Of a DNA stretch of 64,000 nt, positions 49,903 to 58,169 are shown piece after piece. The DNA is from Crystallibacter degradans (GTDB lineage: Bacteria > Actinomycetota > Actinomycetes > Actinomycetales > Micrococcaceae). How positions within the stretch are numbered: position 1 is the stretch's first letter; each line of letters opens with the position of its first letter. Below the pieces are notes generated by a model. The model was not told the DNA's origin and ran no database searches. It saw only the letters and a list, made by a program, of their open reading frames with translations. The stretch spans positions 124,001 through 188,000 of the forward strand of contig NZ_JABBCH010000004.1 in NCBI RefSeq assembly GCF_012952295.1, read 5' to 3'. The position numbers and the translations under genes were made by a program.

Positions 49903-51195
49903 CTAAAGCCGGCCGGCGGCTTTGAGCCGGATGTACGTATCGGCCAGCTGCGGCGGCAACTGGTGCGGATCGGCGTCCACCACTTCGGCCCCGAGCTGCT
50001 TGATCTGCTGGGTGATGGCGGCCCGGTCCAGGAGCGCCCGTTCCGCGGCGGCTGCCCGGAAGACATCGGTGGCGGTGCCGCGCTCAGCCCGCAGCGCATC
50101 CAGCAGCGGATCCCGGACAGAGGCAACCACCACCACGTGCTTGGCGGTCAGCTGGGCCAGCATCGGCAGCAGAGACTCCTCCGCAGAGCCCGAATCCAGG
50201 GACGTCAGCAGCACCACCAGCGATCGGTGGGAGGAAATGTTGTGGACCTGCGCGGGTATCTGGGACCAGTCCGCTTCGATGAGCTCCGGCTCCACGGTGG
50301 CCATCGCGTTGACCAACTGGTTGAGCAGGTTTCCCTTGGACGCCGACCTGACCGTCGCGCGGGCCCTGCGGTCGAACGCGAGGAAATCCACGCGGTCCCC
50401 GCCCCGCTCGGCCAGTGCCGCCAGCAGCAGTGACGCTTCGATGCCGGTATCCAGCCTGGGTTCGTTGTCGATCCTGGCCGCCGCGGTGCGGGAGGTGTCC
50501 AGCACGATCACCACGCGGCGGTCGCGTTCCGGACGCCAAGTGCGTACGACGACGGCCTGCCGCCTGGCGGTGGCGCGCCAGTCGATCGAACGGACGTCGT
50601 CGCCTCGGACGTAGTCGCGCAGGGAATCGAACTCGGTCCCGGCACCCCGGATCTGGACCGCGGCCTTGCCGTCGAGCTCACGCAGCTTGCGCAGTTTCGA
50701 GGGCAGGTGCCGTTTGGCGTGGAAGGGCGGGAGCACCCGCAGCCGGGCGGGGGCCGGCACGGAGAGCTGCCGGGCGGCCACTCCCAGCGGCCCCAGCGAC
50801 CGGACGGCTACATGGTGCGCCAGCAGATCGCCGCGCCGTTCGGGACGGAGCCGGACCGCAAGCAACCTCCGCTCGCCCGCCGGAATGGTAATCCGCTGCA
50901 CCGGGTTTACGGCACCGGCGGAAGGCTGCCAGCCGTCCCGGAGGACCGCTTTCAGCTGGCGGGTCCCATGGTTGGTCAGCAGCAGTTCCGCGGTGCATTC
51001 TTCTGTCAGGCGGACGCTCGAGGGTATCCGGCGTTCCAGACCGATCTTCCGCGGCGAGCCGGCCAAACCCAGATCGGCTGCCAGCAGCACGGCCAGAAAC
51101 AGGCACCACCACAGGGCCGTCTGTCCCGTGGGGAACAGGATCAGCGGGAAAATGCCGGCCAGTGCCAGCAGAATGAACCGTCCGGTCAGCGCCAT
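49903..51195 (-). CDS. DUF58 / vWA-like protein, MoxR partner
   Basis: 430 aa. Two helices at the N-terminus (LTGRFILLALAGIFPLIL and LWWCLFLAVLLAADLGLA) anchor it. The DUF58 signature is EFDSLRDYVRGDDVRSIDWRATARRQAVVVRTWRPE, followed by a vWA-like strand with VVIVLDTSRT resembling a degenerate MIDAS site (DxSxT). In MoxR systems such proteins act with the AAA+ ATPase to mature or remodel other proteins. It begins 15 bases after moxR. No good ribosome site is seen, consistent with coupling. Confidence 0.9.
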   Translation of the reverse strand: MALTGRFILLALAGIFPLILFPTGQTALWWCLFLAVLLAADLGLAGSPRKIGLERRIPSSVRLTEECTAELLLTNHGTRQLKAVLRDGWQPSAGAVNPVQRITIPAGERRLLAVRLRPERRGDLLAHHVAVRSLGPLGVAARQLSVPAPARLRVLPPFHAKRHLPSKLRKLRELDGKAAVQIRGAGTEFDSLRDYVRGDDVRSIDWRATARRQAVVVRTWRPERDRRVVIVLDTSRTAAARIDNEPRLDTGIEASLLLAALAERGGDRVDFLAFDRRARATVRSASKGNLLNQLVNAMATVEPELIEADWSQIPAQVHNISSHRSLVVLLTSLDSGSAEESLLPMLAQLTAKHVVVVASVRDPLLDALRAERGTATDVFRAAAAERALLDRAAITQQIKQLGAEVVDADPHQLPPQLADTYIRLKAAGRL

Positions 51196-51210
51196 TGGAG
51201 CCCCATCACG

Positions 51211-52275
51211 TCAGCGGGGAACCGGAACGGTGGCCAGGATGCTGTGCAGCACATCATCGACCTGCACCCCGTCCATCTGCGCTTCGGGGCGCAGCCCGAC
51301 GCGGTGCCGCAGGGCCGGCAATGTCAGGGCCTTCACATCGTCCGGTGTGACGTAGCTGCGGCCGGAGAGCCAGGCCCAGGCTTTAGCCGTATTGAGCAAG
51401 GCGGTAGCACCACGCGGCGAAACTCCCAGCTGAAAGCTCGGGGCGGAACGGGTGGCGCGGGTGATATCGACGATGTAGCCGAGCACTTCCGCGGAGATGC
51501 TGACGCGTGCGACGGCGGCACGGGCCTGGGCCAGGTCCTCGACGGAGGCAACGGGCCGTACGCCTGCGGCCTGCAGATCGCGGGGGTCGAATCCCATGCT
51601 GTGGCGGCGGATGATTTCGATCTCGGCGTCACGGTCCGGCAGGTTCATGGTCATTTTCAGCAGGAACCGGTCCAGCTGTGCCTCGGGCAGCGGGTACGTG
51701 CCTTCGTACTCGATGGGGTTCTGTGTGGCGGCGACAATGAACGGTTCGGGCAGCTTCCGGGCCACGCCGTCCACCGACACCTGGCGCTCTTCCATCGCCT
51801 CCAGGAGGGAAGCCTGGGTCTTCGGCGGCGTCCGGTTGATCTCGTCGGCCAGCAGGATGTTGGTGAAGACCGGACCGTGGCGGAAGGTGAATTCGGCCGT
51901 GTGCGCGTCGTAGATCAGCGAGCCGGTCACGTCGCCGGGCATCAAATCCGGGGTGAACTGGATGCGCTTGGTATCCAGGCTCAGCGCGGCGGACAAGGTG
52001 CGGATCAACAGTGTCTTCGCCACACCCGGAACGCCCTCCAGCAGGACGTGGCCGTGGGAAAGCAGGGCTATAAGCAGTCCGGTAACCGTGGCGTCCTGGC
52101 CGACCACCGCCTTGGCTACCTCGCTGCGCACATCCAGCAGCGCCTGGCGGAGGCGGTCGTCGGAGGTGCCCGGACCAGTCGGAGAGTGTGGCGCCGTAGG
52201 TCCATCTGCCGAGGTGGATCGCCGCGCCGCGGTGCCCGCCATGGAATCGGCTGCCTGCTGCGGATAGTCGCTCAT
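51211..52275 (-). CDS. MoxR family AAA+ ATPase
   Basis: 354 aa. Walker A is GVPGVAKT, Walker B ILLADEINR, sensor I VAATQNPIEYEGTYPLPEAQLDRF, and VGLRPEAQ-type C-terminal lid. The first ~38 residues are disordered. MoxR ATPases are chaperone-like and work with vWA proteins, here the downstream DUF58 protein. The ATG overlaps the DUF4350 stop as ATGA. The gene order DUF4129-DUF4350-moxR-DUF58 is common in actinobacteria. Confidence 0.94.
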   Translation of the reverse strand: MSDYPQQAADSMAGTAARRSTSADGPTAPHSPTGPGTSDDRLRQALLDVRSEVAKAVVGQDATVTGLLIALLSHGHVLLEGVPGVAKTLLIRTLSAALSLDTKRIQFTPDLMPGDVTGSLIYDAHTAEFTFRHGPVFTNILLADEINRTPPKTQASLLEAMEERQVSVDGVARKLPEPFIVAATQNPIEYEGTYPLPEAQLDRFLLKMTMNLPDRDAEIEIIRRHSMGFDPRDLQAAGVRPVASVEDLAQARAAVARVSISAEVLGYIVDITRATRSAPSFQLGVSPRGATALLNTAKAWAWLSGRSYVTPDDVKALTLPALRHRVGLRPEAQMDGVQVDDVLHSILATVPVPR

Positions 52276-53513
52276 TGGTCCAGGATCTCTTTCTCTAGGG
52301 AGTGCAGGTTCTGTGCCCAGTCCACCAGCTGGGATTCGCTTTCGGGGAGATAGGTCCGCAGCAACCGGTCCAGCTCGACGGCTGGCCGGTTGCTGCGCCG
52401 CGCCACGGCATCGACGACGGCGGCCGCACTACTTCCGGCGCCCAGGCGCAGCTTCGCAGCCAGCCGGGTCAGGGTTGCCGCACGCAGGTTCGCGGCTGCG
52501 CGCCGGATGGACTTGGAGTCCTGGTACAGCCGGGCTCTGCCGGCGGCGGTTTCCGCGGCGGGTACGACGACGGGCAGCGGCTCCTGGATCAGCTTCCCCA
52601 GGCGCCGTCCCTGCCACAGCATGGTCAGCACACCCACGGCCAGCAGCCACAGCGTGACGGGGGTGACCCAAGCCGGCAACAGCGCCAGCGGGCTTTGCGG
52701 CTCTTCCGGTACGGCGAGGTCCGACAGCGAAGGCCGGTACCAGACGAGCCGGTCGGCACTGCCCAGGGTGTTCAGTGCCAGGGCGGCATTTCCCCGGTTG
52801 ACAATTTCCTCATTGCTCAGGATATGGCCGGCGCCTAGCACCACCGTTCCGCCGTCCGCCGAAGTGACATAGGAAGCCGCCGGCTCGGCCCCGGTGTCGA
52901 ACGTGAAGCACATGACGGGTCCGCGGTAGCCCAGGCCGCCGCGAGTGATGCTCCCGGCAGGCTGCGTATCGGAATCCTGTTCGTCCGGCGCCGGACTGCC
53001 CGCGCCGTCGTCGTTGGTCATGCATTCCGCGGTCAACGGGCCGCCCTCCTCCGGAACCCGTCCGGCCGCAGTGACCTCCGGCGCCAGTTCCTGCAGTTGC
53101 TGGAATCCGGGCCGGACCAGGACCGTGCGGCCTCCGTGGTCGGACAGCCGGGCCAGCTGCTCCGGTTCCAGATAGCTGTTGGCGTCGTGGAAAAGCAGGG
53201 TGCTGCCGTCCGCCAAAGCCCCCAGCGTCTCGTCCAGGGAATCCGTGGCGATCACCTCAACGCCTTGCTGCCGCAGTACTTCGGCCACCGCCATGGCGCC
53301 ATTCGGGGCAGGGTTGGCGGGGGAGAGGTCCTCGCGGTCGGCGGGAGGTGAGCGCAGCAGCTGGACGAGGACAGCGGCGATGAGCAGCACGCCCAGCAGC
53401 AGCCAGAAACTCCACCGGCGCAGCCGTTGCCTCGCCACCGACCACGCTGTTTGCTCTTCGCCGCTGGCTTCCCCATTGTCTGCCGATGCGCGCGCGGCCG
53501 TTGCCTGGCTCAT
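52272..53513 (-). CDS. DUF4350 domain membrane protein
   Basis: 413 aa. A first helix (SFWLLLGVLLIAAVLVQLL) and a second (LPAWVTPVTLWLLAVGVLTMLW, about residue 250-275) bracket an extracellular domain with LSPANPAPNGAMAVAEVLRQQGVEVI. This domain has a DUF4350 (ThuA/GATase-like) fold. A ~130-residue cytoplasmic C-terminus follows. Function is unknown; the context ties it to the MoxR system. ATG 53511-53513 overlaps the DUF4129 stop (ATGA). The frame stays open far upstream inside the DUF4129 gene, which I reject. Confidence 0.87.
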   Translation of the reverse strand: MSQATAARASADNGEASGEEQTAWSVARQRLRRWSFWLLLGVLLIAAVLVQLLRSPPADREDLSPANPAPNGAMAVAEVLRQQGVEVIATDSLDETLGALADGSTLLFHDANSYLEPEQLARLSDHGGRTVLVRPGFQQLQELAPEVTAAGRVPEEGGPLTAECMTNDDGAGSPAPDEQDSDTQPAGSITRGGLGYRGPVMCFTFDTGAEPAASYVTSADGGTVVLGAGHILSNEEIVNRGNAALALNTLGSADRLVWYRPSLSDLAVPEEPQSPLALLPAWVTPVTLWLLAVGVLTMLWQGRRLGKLIQEPLPVVVPAAETAAGRARLYQDSKSIRRAAANLRAATLTRLAAKLRLGAGSSAAAVVDAVARRSNRPAVELDRLLRTYLPESESQLVDWAQNLHSLEKEILDQ

Positions 53514-54214
53514 CGCGGCACCGCCAGATCCGACGCTGCGCGAGGGCCGAACACGGGACTGGTACCTGCAAGGGCAGTGAACAGATCGAGCACCGCGTTG
53601 TAGTCCTGCTCCGCTGCCGGGACGTTTCCGTAGCGGACGCCGTCGAACAGCGCTGCGCTGCGGCGTACTTCCGTAGCGTGCCCGGGAAAAGCAGGCGCGA
53701 TGCTGGCAGCGGCTTCGTCTGCCGTCTGGCCGGGCTGGGGCCGCAGGATGACACGTTCCTCCATCGCCCGGACCAGCGCACGGAATTCCTCGGCGACGGC
53801 CATGTTCCACTCCTGGCTGGCCGCGGCAGCTGCTGCCCGCTGGCGGTGTTCGGCAGCAGAGAGCTGGACAGCGCCGTCGAAAACCTCGGCGGCGCCGCGT
53901 TTGCGGGCATTCAGCCGCGGCCGGACCAGCCAGATGGCGGCGCCGATGACCAGGACTGCCGCCAGGACGATCAGCGCCGTCCCCAGGTTCGGGTTCACAC
54001 CCTCCAGAGACTCGATGAGATCGGTAAACCAATCGGAGACGGCGGTCAGTATCCTCTCAAGCAGGCCCGGCCTGGCCTCCTGGTACGGCTCCTTGGCCAG
54101 CTCATGGATAAGCAGTTCGCGCGCTTCGTCCTCTCCCGGAGTCACCGGAGGGACGGCGGCCGGAGCCGGAAGCAGTGCGAAAACCGGCGGAACCGATAAA
54201 TAGCCGGCGATCAC
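53510..54214 (-). CDS. DUF4129 domain membrane protein
   Basis: 234 aa. An N-terminal Pro/Ala-rich segment and amphipathic stretch precede one helix (LGTALIVLAAVLVIGAAIWLV) and a cytoplasmic helical DUF4129 domain (EEFRALVRAMEERVILRPQPGQTADEAA... ...AALFDGVRYGNVPAAEQDYNAVLDLF). In many bacteria this domain is fused to transglutaminase-like proteins in MoxR operons. GTG 54212-54214 overlaps the upstream membrane-protein stop as GTGA. Confidence 0.87.
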   Translation of the reverse strand: MIAGYLSVPPVFALLPAPAAVPPVTPGEDEARELLIHELAKEPYQEARPGLLERILTAVSDWFTDLIESLEGVNPNLGTALIVLAAVLVIGAAIWLVRPRLNARKRGAAEVFDGAVQLSAAEHRQRAAAAAASQEWNMAVAEEFRALVRAMEERVILRPQPGQTADEAAASIAPAFPGHATEVRRSAALFDGVRYGNVPAAEQDYNAVLDLFTALAGTSPVFGPRAASDLAVPR

Positions 54215-55545
54215 GGCGCTCCGGGACTGCCGGGATACCCGGACGTTCCAGGGTGGCCGGACGGGCCGGCGGGCCCCGAGGGGCCGAAGGGTCCGGAGGC
54301 ATCAAAGCTTGTGGCGTTTCCGGGGCCGGAGCCGAGGCCGGGGATGGTCCGGGTTTCGCGTCCCGCGGCCTGCTCATGTTCACGCAGCAGGACAACGTCG
54401 AACCCCTCGCGACGGATGCGCAGGTCCGTGTAGACCAAGGCGATGACCGCTGCCTGGAAGGCGTAGCCGATCGCGGAGAATAGGGAGGAAACCAGCATGG
54501 ACACCAGCGTCAGGGGGCCCATCGCGGTCAGCATGGCTTCCGGGTCGGACGGGTCTCCCATGGCCGGGCCGGCCAAGCCGATCAGGAAGGAGATCGGCAT
54601 GCTGATGATCGAGGTGATGACGCCGACAATGATGGTGCACAGCAGCACGATGCCGAAGGTCCGCCACCAGCTGCGGTTAGTCAGCTGCCAGGACCGGACG
54701 AAAGCGCCGAAGATGCCCTTGCGCTCCATAACGACGACGGCGGGAGCCAGCATCAGCTTGACGCCGATCCAGATACTCAGGAAGGTCAGCGCCAGAATGA
54801 TCCCGACGATGATCCATACCGAGGTCACTCCGAGCTGGTCGGCGAGGAAAAACGAGCCTGCAATGACGGCAACCAGCGCCACTACGGTCAGGACCAGGTA
54901 CAACAGGCCCATGCCGATGAGAGCCCAGATCCGGCCTCGCGCCAGTGACCACATCAGGCCGAAGCTCGTTTTCTGGTTGACTGTAGCGCGGGCGGTCGGA
55001 ATGGCCAGCAGGCCTTGCAGCAGCAGGATCCCTACGCTGGAGAGCAGCCCCAGGACCAACGAGGAGGTCGCCAGGGACAGCACCAGCGCGATTGCCGATT
55101 CGTCTGACAGCTCTTCATTGGTCATGACCTGGAGCCCGCCCAGCAGGGAAATGATCAGGCTGCCGGCGAGCCAGGCCAGGATACTGATGCCGATCTGGAA
55201 CAGGACGGCCGTGCCGAAGACAGCAGCCGCGTTCTTGCGGGCCGCCTGGAAGGCACCGTCCAGGATCTCGCCCACACCGAGGGGGCGCAGCGGAATGACC
55301 CCTGGTTTCGGCGGAGCCACATAACCGTTGTAGCCGCCGTACGGATTCGGCGGAGTCTGCCAGCCGGCGGGCTGCCCGTAAGGCGGCGGAGCGCCCTGGC
55401 CGTAAGGACTCTGCTGACCCCACTGGGGCTGTTGGCCCCACTGGGGCCGGCCGGGCTGGCTCTGTCCCCAAGGGCCCGGCTGCTGGGACGGCCCCGGGGC
55501 CGGCTGCTCCGGCTGCTGCGCGGCGCCGTCTGATCCCTGAGCCAT
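54211..55545 (-). CDS. multi-pass membrane protein with Gln/Pro-rich N-terminus
   Basis: 444 aa. Residues 1-85 are Gln/Pro/Gly/Tyr-rich (PQWGQQPQWGQQSPYGQG). Then IPLRPLGVGEILDGAFQAARKNAAAVFG leads into about six helices resembling the membrane domain of glycerophosphodiester phosphodiesterase-associated proteins (GDPD_TM/YciC-like). A Gly/Ser/Pro-rich tail ends it. No catalytic motif is visible. ATG 55543-55545 has AAGGGGAA upstream. It heads the DUF4129-DUF4350-moxR-DUF58-DUF4166 operon and is divergent from mtrA. Confidence 0.82.
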   Translation of the reverse strand: MAQGSDGAAQQPEQPAPGPSQQPGPWGQSQPGRPQWGQQPQWGQQSPYGQGAPPPYGQPAGWQTPPNPYGGYNGYVAPPKPGVIPLRPLGVGEILDGAFQAARKNAAAVFGTAVLFQIGISILAWLAGSLIISLLGGLQVMTNEELSDESAIALVLSLATSSLVLGLLSSVGILLLQGLLAIPTARATVNQKTSFGLMWSLARGRIWALIGMGLLYLVLTVVALVAVIAGSFFLADQLGVTSVWIIVGIILALTFLSIWIGVKLMLAPAVVVMERKGIFGAFVRSWQLTNRSWWRTFGIVLLCTIIVGVITSIISMPISFLIGLAGPAMGDPSDPEAMLTAMGPLTLVSMLVSSLFSAIGYAFQAAVIALVYTDLRIRREGFDVVLLREHEQAAGRETRTIPGLGSGPGNATSFDASGPFGPSGPAGPSGHPGTSGYPGSPGAP

Positions 55546-55616
55546 GGAGTTCCCCTTGTCGCTTGTTGAGCACCCGGAACGCACGGCGAGAGCCGAGGTG
55601 CCGCCGTCGTGGCGTG

Positions 55617-55640
55617 TCGGCCGGCAGGCTTACCGGCCGA
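55617..55640. promoter_or_regulatory. inverted repeat in the mtrA divergent region
   Basis: TCGGCCGG (55617-55624) and CCGGCCGA (55633-55640) are perfect complements around CAGGCTTA, in the 242-base gap between the membrane-protein operon and mtrA. TATAGT at 55665-55670 is a possible -10 for mtrA without a good -35. Whether the repeat is an operator is not known. Confidence 0.4.
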
Positions 55641-55787
55641 ACGAAGTGCTAGCCTCACAACAGCCTATAGTTTCCGTCTCCCAACTTCACTCAGCACTCG
55701 GCCGAAGGGCCGCCGGGACGGAATGTAGCGCTGCACCGCACTGTGCCCGACGCGACATTGCAAGGGCCAATAGGGGAATATGGAGAT

Positions 55788-56465
55788 ATGAAGGCACGCA
55801 TACTTGTCGTAGACGATGATGAGGCTTTGTCCGAAATGATCGGCATTGTCCTGCGCAATGACGGATTCGATCCGGTGTTCTGCGCGGACGGAAGCCAGGC
55901 GGTGGAGGTTTTCCGCAGCTCCAAGCCGGACCTTGTGCTCCTGGACCTCATGCTGCCCGGTATGGACGGCATTGAAGTCTGCCGGCTGATCCGCGGCGAG
56001 TCCGACGTGCCTATTGTCATGCTGACGGCAAAATCCGACACCTCGGACGTCGTCCGCGGACTGGAATCCGGTGCCGACGATTATGTGCCCAAACCCTTCA
56101 AGCCTGCCGAACTCGTCGCCCGCGTGCGTGCCCGCCTGCGGCCCGGAGACCAACGTGCGCCGGAAACCTTGCGGATTGCCGACGTCGTTATTGATGTGGC
56201 AGGCCATGTGGTGCACCGCGGCGACGAGAAGATTTCGCTGACGCCGCTGGAATTCGACCTGTTGGTTGCGCTGGCGCGTAAACCCTGGCAGGTATTTACC
56301 CGCGAACTTCTCCTGGAACAGGTCTGGGGCTACCGCCATGCCGCAGACACCCGGTTGGTCAACGTCCATGTCCAGCGGTTGCGTTCCAAGATCGAGCGGG
56401 ATCCGGAAGCGCCCGAGGTGGTCCTGACCGTCCGCGGCGTGGGATACAAGGCTGGCCAAGGTTAG
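55788..56465 (+). CDS. mtrA: two-component response regulator MtrA
   Basis: 225 aa OmpR/PhoB-type regulator. The receiver domain has the acidic pocket VVDDDEAL, phosphoacceptor Asp53 in LLDLMLPGMDG, and Lys in DDYVPKPFKPAEL. The C-terminal winged helix has LTPLEFDLLVALARKPWQVFTRELLLEQVWGYRHAADTRLVNVHVQRLRSKIE. MtrA controls cell-wall, division and replication genes in actinobacteria. ATG 55788 fits the usual MKARILVVDDD start, with GGGGA and GGAG upstream. It abuts mtrB directly. Confidence 0.96.
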   Translation: MKARILVVDDDEALSEMIGIVLRNDGFDPVFCADGSQAVEVFRSSKPDLVLLDLMLPGMDGIEVCRLIRGESDVPIVMLTAKSDTSDVVRGLESGADDYVPKPFKPAELVARVRARLRPGDQRAPETLRIADVVIDVAGHVVHRGDEKISLTPLEFDLLVALARKPWQVFTRELLLEQVWGYRHAADTRLVNVHVQRLRSKIERDPEAPEVVLTVRGVGYKAGQG

Positions 56466-58169
56466 TTGAATCCCGCGCTCACGCGGTGGTTATCGGGGCT
56501 GAAGGCGGCAGCCGCCCCGTATTGGCGCGCCGTTCTGGCTGGCCGCGACAAGATAGCGGCCAGGTGGCGGCGCTCGCTGCAGTTCCGTACGGTGACGGCA
56601 ACAGTCCTGCTGACCGCCTTTGCGTTTCTTGGCGTGGGCGCCTTCCTCTCCAGCCAGATTGCCTCGGGCCTTTACCAGGACCGGCTGCAACAGGCGGAAG
56701 CGGAGTCCCGGCAGGAACTGAACCGGGTGAAGGGTATTTTCGAAAGCTCCGCAGCCAGCGACCGGGCCACTGTCACCAGCATGGTGGCGGACACCCTGAA
56801 GCTGCTCGAGGGCACCGGCGGCGGCACGCCACGCTACTACCTGCTGACCCCCATGAAGGACGCGCAGAACCTCTACGTTGCCAGCCGGTCAAACACCAGC
56901 ATTACCGCGAGCATCATTCCCGAAGGGCTCAGCCAGGCAGTCGCCAGCGGGACCGGCCAGTACCGCCAGCCCATGGCACTGCCCCGGGGAGACCACGATG
57001 TTCCGGCAATCGCGTTCGGCACACAGGTGTCGTTGCCGCCGGGCAACACCTACGCGCTCTATCTGATCTACGACCTGTCCGCAGTCCAGCAGACTCTGGA
57101 CTTCATCCACGGCATCCTCTGGATCGGCGGAGGCCTGCTGCTGATCCTCACCGGTGGGATCGTCTGGCTGCTGACGCGCGCTGTGGTGCATCCCGTGAGC
57201 CAGACCGCCGTCGCGGCCGAGAAGCTGGCGGCGGGTCAACTGCAGGAACGGGTGGAGGTCCGTGGCGAGGACGAACTGGCGCGGCTTGGCGAGTCATTTA
57301 ACCGGATGGCGGCCAGCCTGCAGGAACAGATCACCCAGCTCGCCACGCTGTCGGAGATGCAGCAGCGGTTCGTTTCCGATGTCTCCCACGAACTGCGCAC
57401 CCCGCTGACCACGGTGCGGATGGCAGCCGAGGTCCTCTATGACGCCCGCTCCGACTTCGACGCGATCAATTCCCGCTCTGCCGAACTGCTCTACCACCAG
57501 GTGGAGCGGTTCCAGGCGCTCCTGGCGGACCTGCTGGAGATCTCCCGTTTCGATGCCGGCGTGGCGGTGCTGGAAGCAGAGCCAACCGAAATTTTCGACG
57601 TCGTCCGCCACGCCATGGAAGGTGCCCAGCCATTGGCGGAGAACTCCGGTTCGGACCTTGAGCTGGTCTCTGCCGAAACCAGCTGCGTCGTCGAGATGGA
57701 TCCGCGCCGCATTGACCGGATCCTGCGCAACTTGATTGTCAACGCCCTGGAGCACGGCGAGGGGCAGCCGGTGGAAGTGATTGTGGCTTCCTCCGAGGAT
57801 GCCGTTGCCGTTGAGGTGCGCGACCACGGCATCGGGATGACCCCGCTGGAAGCCTCCCGGGTTTTCGACAGGTTCTGGCGGGCCGATCCGGCCAGGGCAC
57901 GGACCACCGGCGGCAGCGGGCTCGGGCTGTCCATCGCGACCGAGGATGCCAGGCTGCATGGCGGCTGGCTGCAGGCCTGGGGCCAACCCGGGAAAGGATC
58001 CTGCTTTCGGCTGACATTGCCGCGGCGGCGGGACACAGTGCTGACGCGGTCGCCGCTGCCGCTGCCGCCCGCAGAGGCCCATGGTGGGCCCGCGGAAATC
58101 TCCGCACCGGAACGGCAGGATGTGCAGGTCACGATGGAGGGGGAACACCATGCAACGGACGTTGGGTAA
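56466..58169 (+). CDS. mtrB: sensor histidine kinase MtrB
   Basis: 567 aa. Two helices (about 41-62 and 218-240) flank an extracellular sensor region of ~155 residues. A HAMP domain follows, then the dimerisation helix with His308 in SDVSHELRTPLTTVRMAAEVLY. The ATPase shows NLIVNALEHGEG (N box), VEVRDHGIGM (G1) and GGSGLGLSIA (G2). It phosphorylates MtrA. The start is TTG 56466, right after the mtrA TAG, with AAGG six bases upstream. The last 20 bases overlap lpqB. The C-terminal ~30 residues are Pro-rich. Confidence 0.95.
   Translation: MNPALTRWLSGLKAAAAPYWRAVLAGRDKIAARWRRSLQFRTVTATVLLTAFAFLGVGAFLSSQIASGLYQDRLQQAEAESRQELNRVKGIFESSAASDRATVTSMVADTLKLLEGTGGGTPRYYLLTPMKDAQNLYVASRSNTSITASIIPEGLSQAVASGTGQYRQPMALPRGDHDVPAIAFGTQVSLPPGNTYALYLIYDLSAVQQTLDFIHGILWIGGGLLLILTGGIVWLLTRAVVHPVSQTAVAAEKLAAGQLQERVEVRGEDELARLGESFNRMAASLQEQITQLATLSEMQQRFVSDVSHELRTPLTTVRMAAEVLYDARSDFDAINSRSAELLYHQVERFQALLADLLEISRFDAGVAVLEAEPTEIFDVVRHAMEGAQPLAENSGSDLELVSAETSCVVEMDPRRIDRILRNLIVNALEHGEGQPVEVIVASSEDAVAVEVRDHGIGMTPLEASRVFDRFWRADPARARTTGGSGLGLSIATEDARLHGGWLQAWGQPGKGSCFRLTLPRRRDTVLTRSPLPLPPAEAHGGPAEISAPERQDVQVTMEGEHHATDVG

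Noticed and set aside
50707-52353. 548-codon plus-strand frame opposite the DUF58 and moxR genes
   Set aside because: The opposing genes have intact family motifs and tight operon overlaps; this frame has none and no ribosome site.
53514-54032. N-terminal extension of the DUF4350 frame
   Set aside because: It overlaps the DUF4129 gene out of frame; the ATGA junction at 53510-53513 fixes the start.
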